A stretch of 64,000 nt of DNA, taken from Rhineura floridana (taxonomy: Eukaryota > Chordata > Lepidosauria > Squamata > Rhineuridae). Positions 35,001-45,188 of this stretch are shown one piece after another. Each line of letters opens with the position of its first letter. Positions within the stretch are counted from its first letter, which is position 1. A program made the translations under genes and the position numbers. A model generated the notes under the pieces. That model saw only the letters and a list, made by a program, of their open reading frames with translations. It did not search any database and was not told the DNA's origin. The DNA lies in assembly GCF_030035675.1 (NCBI RefSeq), contig NC_084482.1:218883943-218947942 (forward strand). Reading direction: 5' to 3'.

Positions 35001-37593
35001 ATATTTGTATTTAGTAAAGTTTCATAGAACTGTAGAGTCGGAAGGGGTCTCTAAGGCCATTGAGTTCAACTCCTTGCTCAATTCAGAAATCTAAATTAAA
35101 GCATGCCCAACAGATGGCTGTCCTGCTGCCTCTTGAATGCCTCTAGTGTTGGAGAGCCCACCACCTCCCTAGGTCATTGCTTCCATTGTTGTACCACTTT
35201 AACAATTAGGAAGTTTTCCTGATGTTCAGTCAAAATCTGGCTTCCTGTAACTTGAGCCCATTATTCTTCCATGTCCTGCACTCTGGGATGATCGAGAAGA
35301 GATCCTGGCCCTCTTTTGTGTGACAACCTTTCATGTGTTTGAACAGTGCTATTATATCTCCCCTCAAGTCTTCTCTTCTCAAGGCTAAACATAACCAGTT
35401 CTTTCAGTCTCTCCTCATAGGGCTTTGTTTCCAGTCCCCTGTTCATCCTCATTGCCATTCTCTGTATTGAGAGTTAATATGGTACGTGTAGATGTTTATT
35501 GTTCAATAAGTGATGATGATGATCAAAAACTCTGATTTAGTAGTTTTGTGGGGGGGGGTTAAGGAAACCCACGTGCTCTAATAATTTGAGTACTGAAAGA
35601 GGACCCTTATTTGATCAGAGACTGAAATTAGTTTACAAAATATATTAAATATATATCAGTGGAAGCCTCGGGAATGCAGTTTATGAAAGATGATTGGCCA
35701 TTCTGAGAACAGATGCTGGATTAGATGGGCCTTTGGTCTGATACAGTAGAACTTTTTTTACTTGGGGAGAAATTGCAGTCATTCAGTAGTGAAAGCAGAA
35801 GGAGAGGACTAGTTGTGTCCTTTCCATGTCTCCGTACTGTAACTTTCAGATACACCCCAACACTTTTTCTTTCATGTTCTTTCTCTATATGGTTAGAATT
35901 TGCCTCATTCAAGGTGCACCAGAAGCTGCCCCCCTGGGTACGTCAAGGTGATTCAAGAAGGAGAGCCTGTTTGCTGCTACGCTTGTGGTCCATGTCCCAA
36001 AGGGACCATCTCCATTCAGGAAGGTAAGGGATTTAAGAAGTAAAGGAAGCCCTTGGGGAACAGGACATAAACTCATAATCATAGGATAAATTTTCTGTAA
36101 GGCTGCTTTGTTTTAAGAAACTCTAAACTTCAATCCTTTGATTTTGGATATTAAAAATAAACCAACTAACTTCTCAAAGAATGATCTGGATGGATGGATG
36201 GATGGATGGATGGATGGATGGATGGATGGATGGATGGATGGATGGATGGATGGATGGATGGATGGATGGATGGATGGATGGATGGATGGATGGATGGATG
36301 GATTGTGTGAGGTAAAGCATCAGGCAAGATAACAGTTTGTGTAATGTCCCACCAAATCACAGAGGCAGATGTGTTGTTTTTAAATGCTTTTATTGGCTTG
36401 GAGCTCTATTTTTGTTTTAATGATGCTGTTTCTATTTGTGTGGTATACTGCTGAAGAGATTTTTGGAATATTGATTGGATTACAAATGCTTTTAATTAAT
36501 TCATTAACATAATTCAAAATAGTATTGGTGGGGGAAACTGATTCCACATTCACAAAATTCTGGGTCTTGGGTATAATCTGCCACCCCAAACCATCTTTTA
36601 TGGAATCTATGCTAATATAGATAAAACTAATATTGATGAACTATAGTTATGGCAACAATGAAGTCACTCTTGCTCATTGCAGATGCAGACCATTGTACCA
36701 GATGTCCAGGAGATCAGCATTCAAACAAGGACCGTGATCAATGTGTCCCCAAAATTATCACCTTCCTGGTTTATGAAGAACCTTTGGGGGTCCTCCTTGC
36801 TTCCTTTGCTCTCATTTTGTCTTTAACCACAGTCTTACTGTTAGGAATCTTCATTAAATTCCTGGAAACTCCAATAGTCAAAGCCAACAACCGAGACCTC
36901 TCCTTCATCCTCCTCGTCTCCCTCCTGCTCTCCTTTTTGTCCTCCTTCCTCTTCATTGGCCAGCCAAGGAAAGCCTCCTGCCTTCTCAGACAAATGGCCT
37001 TCAGCACCATCTTCTCAGTTGCCATTTCTTCTGTGCTGGCAAAAACCATCACTGTGGTGCTGGCCTTCCTGGCCACAAAGCCAGGGAACAGGGTGAGGAG
37101 ATGGCTGGGGAAAGGTTTGGCAAACACCGTTGTTATTTCTGGTTCCAGTGTTCAAGTTGTCATCTGTACCATCTGGCTGGGGAACTCTCCCCCATTCCCA
37201 GACTCTGATATGCACTCCCAGCCTGGAGAGATCATCCTGCAATGCAACGAAGGATCTGTTGCCATGTTTTATGGTTCCCTCGGTTACATGGGCTTCCTGG
37301 CTGCCATCTGCTTCACGGTGGCTTTCCTAGCCAGGAAGCTGCCCGGGGCCTTCAATGAAGCCAAGGTGATCACTTTCAGCATGCTGGTCTTCTGCAGTGT
37401 TTGGGTCTCCTTTGTGCCCACCTACCTGAGCACCAAGGGGAAATACATGGTAGCCGTGCAGGTCTTCTCTATCTTGGCCTCCAGTGCTGGGCTACTGGGC
37501 TGTATTTTCATCACCAAGTGCTACATTATTATTTTGAGACCTGATCTGAATACAAAGGAGCTTCTAACAACAAAAACAAAAGATGGCTTCTGA
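25808..37593 (+). CDS. V2R gene B: vomeronasal type-2 receptor, six exons
   Basis: Exons 25808-26043, 27475-27766, 28551-29348, 31379-31588, 35897-36023, 36683-37593, all AG/GT bounded with phases 2,0,0,0,1. They give about 857 codons with no stop from the ATG at 25808. Domain order: short signal-like leader, Venus-flytrap domain (exons 1-4), cysteine-rich linker (exon 5), seven-transmembrane domain (exon 6). Exon 3 is 12 nt shorter than in A and C, by two in-frame losses. The start is the weak point: the ATG homologous to that of gene C (25827) is out of frame. The ATG at 25808 has a good Kozak context (gacATGg) and restores the frame with leader [20 protein letters not shown]. Introns hold MITEs, a hAT element, CR1 pieces and a TGGA array. 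Probably a working chemoreceptor, with a caveat on exon 1. Confidence 0.87.
26044..27474 (+). other. Intron 1 of gene B
   Basis: No gene or clear mobile element. It aligns in patches with gene C intron 1 (45958-47060 and 50780-50920), for example ttttctcttgcacaatt and gtgacatgttttattaaatg. This makes it the uninterrupted version of that intron. Confidence 0.6.
27475..27766 (+). CDS. V2R gene B exon 2
   Basis: 292 nt. The first base completes the split codon, then 97 open codons from [19 protein letters not shown] to YKIPQ; donor gtgaga. Motif [19 protein letters not shown] present. Confidence 0.9.
27861..27977. mobile_element. 116-bp foldback hAT-type MITE, copy 3, 8-bp TSD
   Basis: Same palindrome as 8381-8496, one extra T. 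Flanked by ctttacat at 27853-27860 and 27978-27985, a perfect target duplication. Lies just inside intron 2 of gene B. Confidence 0.9.
28551..29348 (+). CDS. V2R gene B exon 3
   Basis: 798 nt, phase 0: acceptor cttctcag to 28550, donor gtattc from 29349. Open from [20 protein letters not shown] to RLQPWQ. Near its start it is about 95% identical to gene C ([18 protein letters not shown]), falling off after codon 80. Confidence 0.92.
29349..31378 (+). other. Intron 3 of gene B
   Basis: No gene. 29600-29960 matches gene C intron 3 (52990-53290) at high identity (gcacagggctgtttgggaaa). A diverged inverted repeat occupies 30560-30870. The open frames of 60-200 codons here are not receptor-like. 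Confidence 0.6.
30560..30870. repeat. Diverged long inverted repeat (foldback)
   Basis: Left arm (about 30585-30710: gaccagactgtggaggagga, gtgccacaccatggggcaag) pairs with the right arm (about 30735-30860, reversed: gccagactgaggagaaagag, gtgccacaccacagaggaag). Roughly 70% arm identity. No certain target duplication. Confidence 0.55.
31379..31588 (+). CDS. V2R gene B exon 4
   Basis: 210 nt, phase 0, [17 protein letters not shown] to WLRGLNQ, donor gtgagg. From 31398 to 31607 it differs from gene C by only two bases, far less than neighbouring sequence. Confidence 0.93.
32221..32730. mobile_element. GC-rich non-autonomous hAT-type DNA transposon, 8-bp TSD
   Basis: Ends cagcggcgtcactagcagg and, reversed, caggggtgtcactaccaggg form terminal inverted repeats. 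Perfect TSD attctatc at 32213-32220 and 32731-32738. The interior is strikingly GC-rich against an AT-rich background and yields long meaningless open frames on both strands. No transposase. Confidence 0.85.
34115..34908 (+). mobile_element. CR1 LINE 3' end (second subfamily)
   Basis: 34128-34748 encodes the CR1 RT C-terminus ([56 protein letters not shown]). A stop interrupts it at 34746. It ends with the typical tattctatgattct tail. Confidence 0.88.
34863..35101. repeat. Segment identical, inverted, to 39777-40015
   Basis: Covers a CR1 tail, a unique 120-bp spacer (gtgttgagtcacttgtagta ...) and the start of an opposed CR1. I compared it base by base with the reverse complement of 39777-40015 and saw no difference. 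Confidence 0.9.
35015..35470 (-). mobile_element. CR1 LINE 3' end fragment
   Basis: Reverse-complement CR1 tail: catagaactgtagagtcgga, ctgtcctgctgcctcttgaa, to catagggctttgtttccagt. About 10% diverged from 34115-34908. Confidence 0.85.
35897..36023 (+). CDS. V2R gene B exon 5 (cysteine-rich linker)
   Basis: 127 nt, [15 protein letters not shown] to ISIQE, acceptor ggttag, donor gtaagg. All linker cysteines present (CCYACGPC). Confidence 0.9.
36187..36303 (+). repeat. (TGGA)n microsatellite
   Basis: About 28 near-perfect GATG/TGGA units in intron 5 of gene B. The Trp-Met-Asp-Gly and His-Pro-Ser-Ile reading frames are by-products. Confidence 0.97.
36683..37593 (+). CDS. V2R gene B exon 6 (seven-transmembrane domain and C-tail)
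   Basis: 911 nt, [18 protein letters not shown] to TKTKDGF and stop TGA. Seven hydrophobic helices; landmarks [50 protein letters not shown]. Intact. Confidence 0.93.
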
Positions 37594-37696
37594 TCTTAAA
37601 ATATTATTTTCAGTGTTGACAATTGATATCTAGTTAATAATGAAACCCACATACTTGTTATATGAAGGTATTTCCTTACACACTTTATATTTAAAT

Positions 37697-37845
37697 CACA
37701 TCTAAAGCACATTTTTCTTCAAAAGAATCCTGGAAACTGTAGTTAACCACACATAGAGCTACAGTTGCCAGCACCCTGTCGTACAATTCCAGGGACTCTT
37801 AGGGGGCTGTTTTAAATGTATAGTGTGGACACAGCCTAGGACTCC
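37697..37845. repeat. Foldback MITE fragment in the 3' flank of gene B
   Basis: agaatcctggaaactgtagt and aattccagggactcttaggg form inverted arms of the family seen at 49009-49265. Confidence 0.5.
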
Positions 37846-37871
37846 CGTCCACATAAATGACCAATGATTGA

Positions 37872-37877
37872 AATAAA
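37872..37877 (+). terminator. Putative polyadenylation signal of gene B
   Basis: AATAAA followed by tgcacaatgactgaaatgac, aligning with the gene A signal at 9849. Confidence 0.55.
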
Positions 37878-38245
37878 TGCACAATGACTGAAATGACCAC
37901 AGGCCATGAGTTCAATATTTTACATGCATTGCTTTATCAGAGCCTGATTCCCACTAGATACCTGATCAACCACACTGGCTTTTATGGAGTGAATCCTCAT
38001 GTGTGGTCACCCAAACTGGTTTTGCAGTTTTATTTTCTTGCAGATATTGAGCAATTGGGGCATGATTGTGACTCCACACATAGTTTGCAAAGAACCATTG
38101 TTGCCAGTCCAACGTTGCCCCTGTTTCAAGCGTGTTGCAAGCTGTCTCACCAAATCCACAACAAGATCTCTCTTCCACTGCCTCTACCCCTTAATAGGCT
38201 ATTCTTTGTGCTGCACAAATGACTCTGGCCTACAGTAAGCCTGTT

Positions 38246-39270
38246 AAAACTGATATCTAAAGAAGTGCCTTTCTATTCTTACTTTCAGAATGGTCTCATT
38301 TTCTTTGGAAAGGTGCTCACCTCTTTCAAATATCCCCTCCCTGAAATCTTTTAGATAGGAGAGAAGCTTTATGAGTGCACTTGTATTTGTGCAGGTGGTG
38401 CTTTGCTGATTCACCACATTGTTCTTTAAACCACTAAATAGACTTGTCATCTGACCTGGCATAAGGCAACTTCGTCCGTTCCTAAAACTTCCTGTTAGCT
38501 TATGATTGCCTGACAAATATTTCTGTGGAATCATAAAGCTTGTGTGTTCACTCCTACCACCACATAAGCTATGGAAATATATATTTTAATAATATGTTAT
38601 TTTTCCAGAAAAGGCACTAGAGGATGTACCATCCCTTCTGAGACTTCTCAGAAATCACCTGGTGCATTTTCTGCAAGAGGGCAAGGAAGCATCCTTCAGG
38701 TGATGGGAGAGTGGGCAAAACCAGAGAAAGGTAGAAGAAAACAGATGTTTTATTGGAGTTCAAGGAGGAATGGCGGGGCCCGGACGTACTGGTGGGTCAC
38801 CACCCAGGGCTCGTCAAGCAAGGAGGGATGTTTTTATCCACATCCTTGGCTGGGGGGCTGCAGCCTATGGCTGTTGACATACCCAGGGGTCTGGGAGGGG
38901 GTGTTACCCTACCAGAGGTAGTTTTAGCCTCACCTGCCCAAACAGGTTTAATTCGGTTAATCTGTTGATTTGGTCTGCAGGTTCTCCAAATATATTGTTA
39001 TATTTTAACAGCTATAACATTTTCCCAGTTTGGTGTCTTGAGTCTTTCTTGGTGGTGTGGGGACAAAGGGAGCATGCTCTTGCCTCCTCTCTTTCTTTAT
39101 AGACACCCTTTGGCTTTGCGAAAGCAGGGTGATAAATGTTTTAAATGAAAAATAATAATAATGAATTGGTAAAACAAGTGCTAGAGAACAGCCAGCGGGA
39201 GGGCAGATGAGAAGAGAAAGAGCCAATCCAGAAGCAAATAAAATAAAGCAATATTTAATAAATAAATATT
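38246..39270 (+). other. Intergenic stretch between B and C, no recognised element
   Basis: 38246-38540 continues the paralogous V2R 3' flank. 38571-38968 has open stretches of 70-116 codons (for instance GHHPGLVKQGGMFLS) that I cannot assign. Too little evidence for a gene. Confidence 0.4.
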
Positions 39271-39274
39271 AACA

Positions 39275-39375
39275 ACGGTCTTGTCTGCCATCTTGTCTGC
39301 TTTTGCTTGCTGCCCTGGGTTCCTGCTGGGAGGAAGGGCGGGATATAAATTAAATAATAAAGAAAGAAAGAAAAA
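39275..39375 (+). mobile_element. L2 LINE 3' end fragment
   Basis: ttgctgccctgggttcctgc and gggaggaagggcgggatata, then AAAG units. Confidence 0.7.
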
Positions 39376-39618
39376 AACTGCTGAGTACTAGCTGCTACTG
39401 ATGTTGTCAGCAAATGAAAACGCTGGGAAGAGGGGTATAAGGGGAAACACCTACACACAAATGGTGTGTTGGGGACATTGTTTTATTTATTTATTAAATT
39501 TATATCCCGCCCTTCCTCCCAGTAGGATCCCAGGGCAGCAAAAAAATAAAGGGGGGGGGGAAACCCAACACACTAAAAACACTTTAAAACATCTTGAAAA
39601 CAGACTTTAAAATATATT

Positions 39619-40340
39619 AGAATCATAGAATCATAGAATAGTAGAGTTGGAAAAGGCCTTTAAGGCTATCGAGTCCAACCCCCTGCTCAATGCAGGGATC
39701 CAAATCAAAGCATTCCCGACAGATGGCTGTCCAGCTGCCTCTTGAATGTCTCCAGTGTCGGAGAGCCCACTACCTCTTTAATTTAGATTTCTGAATTGAG
39801 CAAGGAGTTGAACTCAATGGCCTTAGAGACCCCTTCCGACTCTACAGTTCTATGAAACTTTACTAAATACAAATATGAATAAACAATAAAGCATGTCTGA
39901 CTACTGTAAAAAGCAAGTATATGAGTGAGTCCGTCAGATGTATGCATACTACAAGTGACTCAACACTTATTTAGAATCATAGAATAGTAGAGTTGGAAGG
40001 GGCCTATAAGGCCATCTAGTCCAACCCCCTGCTCAATGCAGGGATCCAAATCAAAGCATTCCCGACAGATGGCTGTCCAGCTGCCTCTTGAATGCCTCCA
40101 GTGTCAGAGAGTCCACTACCTCTCTAGTGTAATTGGTTCCATTAGGAAGTTTTTCCTGAAGTTTAGTCGAAGTCTGGCTTCCTGCAACTTGAGCCCATTA
40201 TTCCGTGTCCTGCACTCTGGGACGATTGAGAAGAGATCCTGGCCCTCCTCTGTGTGACAACCTTTCAAGTACTTGAAGAGTGCTATCATATCTCCCCTCA
40301 GTCTTCTCCAGGCTAAACATGTCCAGTTCTTCTGCTTCTT
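39619..40340 (-). mobile_element. Composite CR1 3' ends carrying the inverted segment
   Basis: 39619-39776 and 39986-40340 are two overlapping reverse CR1 tails (agaatagtagagttggaa; ctgctcaatgcagggatcca). Between them sits 39777-39985, which is the reverse complement of 34893-35101 including its non-CR1 spacer. Confidence 0.8.
39777..40015. repeat. Inverted identical partner of 34863-35101
   Basis: Same about 240 bases in opposite orientation, 4.9 kb away, lying outside gene B while its partner lies inside intron 4 of gene B. Confidence 0.9.
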
Positions 40341-41600
40341 CTGCTGTTTCCCCCCTTTTCTCCTTGTTGGAATTGCTTGCCATTGCACTTTTATAATTTC
40401 CTTTTCTAGAAACTCCCACCCATCCTGGACTCCTTTTCTCATTAGGGTCACTTGCCATGGAACTGTACTTACAATTGTTCTTAAAACAAAACATATTTAG
40501 AAAAGTATCAAAATAAAATATCTTATTTTCAAAAAGCTTTAAAGACATCTTAAGAAGCAATTCCAGCACAGAGGCAGACTGGGATAAGGTCTTTACTTAA
40601 AAGGCTTTTTGAAAGAGGAAGGTTTTCAGTAGGCACTGAAAAAATAACAGAGATGGCACCTGTCTAATTTTTAACGGGAGGGAATTCCAAAGGGTCGATG
40701 CCACTGCACTAAAGGTCCATTTCCTATGTTGTGTGGAACAGACCTCCTGATAAGATGGTATCTGCAGGAGGCCCTCACCTGCAGAGCTCAGTGATCGATT
40801 GAAGATATAAGGGGTAAAATGATTGTTCATGTATCCTGGTCCCAAGCCGTGTAGAGCTTTGTATACCAAAACCAGAATCTTGAAGTAACTGGAGAGCATC
40901 ACAAAGAGGAGCCCTCACAGAGGATGCATCAGAACAGTATCTCTAATGTTTAATGCCAGAGATCAACTTCACCCTCTGCTCATCAGTTGACATCACTGGC
41001 CCATTGGAGTGAAATCTACTGATTGGCAAGTGGGTGTAATTTGTAAAATATTGCCTCATAGGTCAAAATGGCTCATCAGTTGGAGATGCCCCACTCCTTT
41101 CCTCTGTAGAAGACCTCAGTGTGTATGTGTGGTACTGCTTCCTGTCCTTGATGTTGCCTTCCCTTGCACTGCACTCCTGAGAAAGTCTGCTTTTTCCTTG
41201 GCTTGGCAAACTTCCTCAGTATTCCCAATTTCTTGCCAACATTGCCACTGTGTTTCTCCCCTGAATGGCCCAGAGACTGCAGATTCTCCACCCTAACACT
41301 AAAGGAAGATGCGGCTACCACAAGAGCAGCAGCAAGCACCCAAGTAGTGTGTTTGACATGGAATTCACTGTGCTTGGAAACCCAGTTTGATTTGAGATCC
41401 TGATAAATATCCGGCCCATGGAAGCATAAAGGTCCCCTGCCATAGTTTTAGTGAATTTTTGAACCTAAGCTGTCTCTTTGCATGAAGGCACTTCTGCAGG
41501 GCCACCTTGTACAGCCTACAGGCCAGGCGGTCATGCAGCATCTTCTGCAGGTTTGGAAAGTGTCTAACAACTTAGAATGAAACACTCTCAGTTGGGCCCT

Positions 41601-41730
41601 GATTCCATAAAGGAAGCCACAGACCTGAACTTACAAGATCTGAACAGGGCGGTTCATGACAGATGCTCTTGGAGGTCGCTGATTCATAGGGTCACCATAA
41701 GTCGTAGTCGACTTGGAGGCACATAACAAC
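41601..41730 (+). mobile_element. LINE 3'-end fragment ending in AAC units
   Basis: attccataaaggaagccaca through gtcgtagtcgacttggaggc to acataacaac. Reverse-complement partner of 3751-3925 and source-like tail for the SINEs at 16548, 21558 and 47255. Confidence 0.55.
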
Positions 41731-42000
41731 ATTTCAGATGTGTGTGTATGTGTGTTTGGGAGGGGGTGCACCCAGAATATCCACAGAAGGCATATTAGCC
41801 AGTTGTGCTGGTACTACTAGGAGGACCGGGGCAATTCAAAGGTGCCTGCCCTATAGTTGCTGAATAACACAACACCTTCTGAATCAGTAATGCCATTTGC
41901 TGCCAAGTAAAACTCCAGCCTGGCTGCCTATCTTTCCCACTTGATGGAATATGCAGGGTTAGTCTTCAATATGCTTTCAGGTAGCCATATTCTACACCAT
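41731..42000 (+). other. Unassigned intergenic stretch
   Basis: A TG-rich patch (gtgtgtgtatgtgtg) and otherwise nothing recognised. 40906-41600 is likewise without a recognised feature. Confidence 0.4.
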
Positions 42001-43421
42001 AAGAACATAAGAAGAGCCTGCTGGATCAGGCCAGTGGCCCATCTAGTCCAGCATCCTGTTCTCACAGTGGCCAACCAGATGCCCGGGAGAAGCCCGCAAG
42101 CAGGACCTGAGTGCAAGAACACTCTCCCCTCCTGAGGCTTCTGGCAACTGTTTTTCAGAAGCGTGCTGCCTCTGACTAGGGTGGCAGAGCACAGCCATCA
42201 TGGCTAGTAGCCATTGATAGCCCTGTCCTCCATGGATTTGTCTAATCTTCTTTTAAAGCCATCCAAGCTGGTGGCCATTACTGCATCTTGTGGGAGCAAA
42301 TTGCATAGTTTAACTATGCGCTGAGTAAAGAAGTACTTCCTTTTGTCTGTCCTGAATCTTCCAACATTCAGCTTCTTGGAATGTCCACGAGTTCTAGTAT
42401 TATGAGAGAGGGAGAAAAACTTTTCTCTATCCACTTTCTCAATGCCATGCATCATTTTATACACTTCTATCATGTCTCCTCTGACCCGCCTTTTCTCTAA
42501 ACTAAAAAGCCCCAACTGTCTTTCCTCATAAGGGAGTCGCTCCATCCCCTTGATCATTCTGGTTGCCCTCTTCTGAACCTTTTCCAACTCTAGAATATCC
42601 TTTTTGAGATGAGGCGACCAGAACTGTACACAGTATTCCAAATGCGGCCGCACCATAGATTTATACAACGGCATTATGATATCGGCTGTTTTATTTTCAA
42701 TACCTTTCCTAATTATCCCTAGCATGGAATTTGCCATTTTCACAGCTGCCGCACATGGGTTGACATTTTCATCGTGCTGTCCACTACAACCCCGAGGTCT
42801 CTCTCCTGGTCGGTCACCGCCAGTTCAGACCCCATGAGCGTATATGTGAAATTCAGATTTTTTGCTCCAATATGCATAATTTTACACTTGTTTATATTGA
42901 ATTGCATTTGCCATTTTTCCGCCCATTCACTCAGTTTGGAGAGATCTTTTTGGAGCTCTTCGCAATCCCTTTTGTTTTAACAACCCTGAACAATTTAGTG
43001 TCGTCAGCAAACTTGGCCACTTCACTGCTCACTCCTAATTCTAGGTCATTAATGAACAAGTTGAAAAGTACAGGTCCCAATACCGATCCTTGAGGGATTC
43101 CACTTTCTACAGCCCTCCATTGGGAGAACTGTCCGTTTATTCCTACTCTCTGCTTTCTGCTTCTTAACCAATTCCTTATCCGCAAGAGGACCTCTCCTCT
43201 TATTCCATGACTGCTAAGCTTCCTCAGAAGTCTTTGGTGAGGTAACTTGTCAAACACTTTTTGAAAGTCTAAGTACACTATGTCCACTGGATCACCTCTA
43301 TCCATATGCTTGTTGACACTCTCAAAGAATTCTAATAGGTTACTGAGACAGGACTTTGCCTTGCAGAAGCCATTCAGGCTCTGCTTCAGCAAGGCTTGTT
43401 CTTCTATGTGCTTAGTTAATC
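42001..43421 (-). mobile_element. CR1 LINE 3' half, active-site motif kept
   Basis: Minus strand. 42931-43434 encodes [34 protein letters not shown] and an intact FADDTK. 42204-42743 encodes the C-terminus (IRKGIENKTADIIM, TDKRKYFFTQRIVKL). The frames do not join, so at least one frameshift. 5'-truncated at about 43421, abutting a MITE. Same subfamily as 17935-20815. Confidence 0.9.
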
Positions 43422-43559
43422 CTGCCTTTCCCAACTAGTGTGCCTCCAGATGTTGTTGGACCACAACTCCCATCAGCCTCAGCCAGCATTGCCAATGGTC
43501 AGGAAAGATGGGAATTGTGGTCCAACAACATCTGGAGGCACACAGGTTGGGAAAGGCTG
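43422..43559. mobile_element. 138-bp foldback hAT-type MITE, reversed copy
   Basis: ctgcctttcccaactagtgt to aacatctggaggcacacagg and ttgggaaaggctg. The loop is the complement of that at 22836-22973. Its flanks (agttaatc, ttctacac) do not match, so one side has been rearranged. Confidence 0.82.
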
Positions 43560-43651
43560 TTCTACACAATAGGCACACACAGACCTGGAGTGCCTTGCAG
43601 GGACTTCCACAAGGCCCAAGGTGATTGCCTATTCCACTCTAAGGAGGACCG

Positions 43652-43682
<31 letters not shown>

Positions 43683-43896
43683 CCTGTCTCTAGACCACGA
43701 AGAACACATCGTTCATGGCTAATCCTGATGGTTTGTTGAGGAGTGTCTTTCCACAGCCATTTTCAGGTATCTATGAGGATCTCTTGTCATAGAGAGATCA
43801 CTATTTTCAACCAAGAGGCTGTTTGTGTGCTTCCTGTGCACCTCTTTCTCCCAGGGCCCTGGTTTGCAAATTACTCATGTTAAGGAGGTGAACCTG

Positions 43897-43918
43897 CTCT
43901 TTCTCTCTCCCTCTCCCT

Positions 43919-43969
<51 letters not shown>

Positions 43970-43980
43970 TGTGTGTGCGT
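43897..43980 (+). repeat. Compound (CTCTCC)n(CT)n(GT)n microsatellite
   Basis: Pure CT and then GT runs in the 5' flank of gene C. A shorter CT run is at 43650-43684. Confidence 0.95.
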
Positions 43981-44154
43981 GCACACATGTGGACCCCAGA
44001 TGTAAGCTATGCAATAGTACGCATGTTGATTTCTGGATTTAATGTTATTTAAGTTTGTATTTTTTTTAAAGTGTATCATGCTCTTCAAAAAGTTTTCCTT
44101 GGGCAGCCCATTATTTTGAGCCTTTTTTTTTTACTAAATATGAGTCCAGCATTA

Positions 44155-44440
44155 ACTGATTGATTGATTGATTGATTGATCGATTGATATCCCACCCTTC
44201 CTCCCAGCAGGATCCCAGAGCAGCAGACAAAAGCACTAGAAGCACTTTAAAACATCATAAAAACAGATGTTAAAATACTTTAAAATTAAAACAAAATATC
44301 TTTAAAAACATTCCTTTAAAAAAGCTTTCGAAACATCTTTTATAAAAAGGTTAAGAACATATTGTCTTTTTTATTTTTTTTAAAGAAGGTTTAAAAACAT
44401 ATTAAAAAGCAATTCCAACACAGATGCAGACTGGGATAAG
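44155..44440 (-). mobile_element. L2 LINE 3' end fragment
   Basis: GATT units, then atatcccacccttcctccca and aagcactttaaaacatcata, to agcaattccaacacagatgc. Inserted within the 5' flank shared with gene B. Confidence 0.75.
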
Positions 44441-44955
44441 AACTGATGCCCATTGGCCTATGGAAATGGTTTGGAGCTCATTGATGACTTTTTGCAAACT
44501 TTTTCTTTTTCTCCACCCAGTTGCTGTGCTTGGAGCCACAGAGAGAGTTCAAGATATGGCAGAGGCTATACTTCCACTTATAATTATGGAAATCATGGTG
44601 ATTTATTCCGCTCCCTCTTGCCAAAGCTTAAGGGACTTCACAGAAAGCCACATTTGAGACCAGTAACAAAAACATCAGAATCTGGAGCAACAGGAAGCAA
44701 TTCCTCACACTGTCCCTGAAAGAGATGATGCACAAATATTGTCTGTGCCGCTGAGAGTTTGAGCTGGGATTTGAGGCAGACAGGAATGTTGCCAGTGCAA
44801 GGTCTGATATCATCTCCTCTGGTTCAGAAGCACTGTCTGAGCTCCACCTGTGTCAGCAAAGTCACAAACTGCAGCTTTGGTCTAGAGAGGTGTGGTTTTT
44901 TTATTTTATTTTCTGAAAAGAGCAGTTACAAGGGAGGTAGGGAATTATAGCAGGC

Positions 44956-45188
44956 ATGCCCATCATGATGCTGTTGTTGCTGCTGCTATTGCTGCTGTTA
45001 CTGCTGCCCCCCTGTGCAGCCTGTGGGATGCCGACAGCAAAATGCCCACTGAATTTAGTGAGAGATCAATATAATCCTTTGAATTACTACAGAGCAGGAG
45101 ACCATCTCATCAGCGGGGTCATCCCTACACTAAATGCTAGAGTCATGCCAACCTCTTTCTCTCAGCCTCCCATGATCTACATTAGAAG
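44956..45188 (+). CDS. V2R gene C exon 1 (signal peptide)
   Basis: ATG at 44956 (G at -3), poly-leucine core, then [20 protein letters not shown] to MIYIR. Donor gtaagt at 45189. Other in-frame ATGs at 44965 and 44968 would leave the signal peptide intact. Confidence 0.9.

Larger units (their letters stand above)
31589..35896 (+). other. Intron 4 of gene B
   Basis: 4.3 kb with no gene. It contains the hAT element (32221-32730), two opposed CR1 3' ends (34115-35470) and V2R-type intron sequence. The corresponding intron in gene C is only 812 bp. Confidence 0.65.
39481..40905 (-). mobile_element. L2 LINE 3' half (minus), split by CR1-derived insertion
   Basis: 39481-39618 is the L2 terminus (atatcccgcccttcctccca, then ttaaaacatcttgaaaacag). 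40475-40905 carries the RT C-terminus reversed (tttgaaagaggaaggttttc, ccaagccgtgtagagctttg). Between them lie CR1 pieces and unassigned bases. Degenerate. Confidence 0.75.

Noticed and set aside
36138-36360. Trp-Met-Asp-Gly and His-Pro-Ser-Ile repeat proteins
   Set aside because: Translation of the TGGA microsatellite.
38571-38968. Open frames between B and C as a novel gene
   Set aside because: No recognisable domain, splice partner or paralog; lengths are within chance for this composition.
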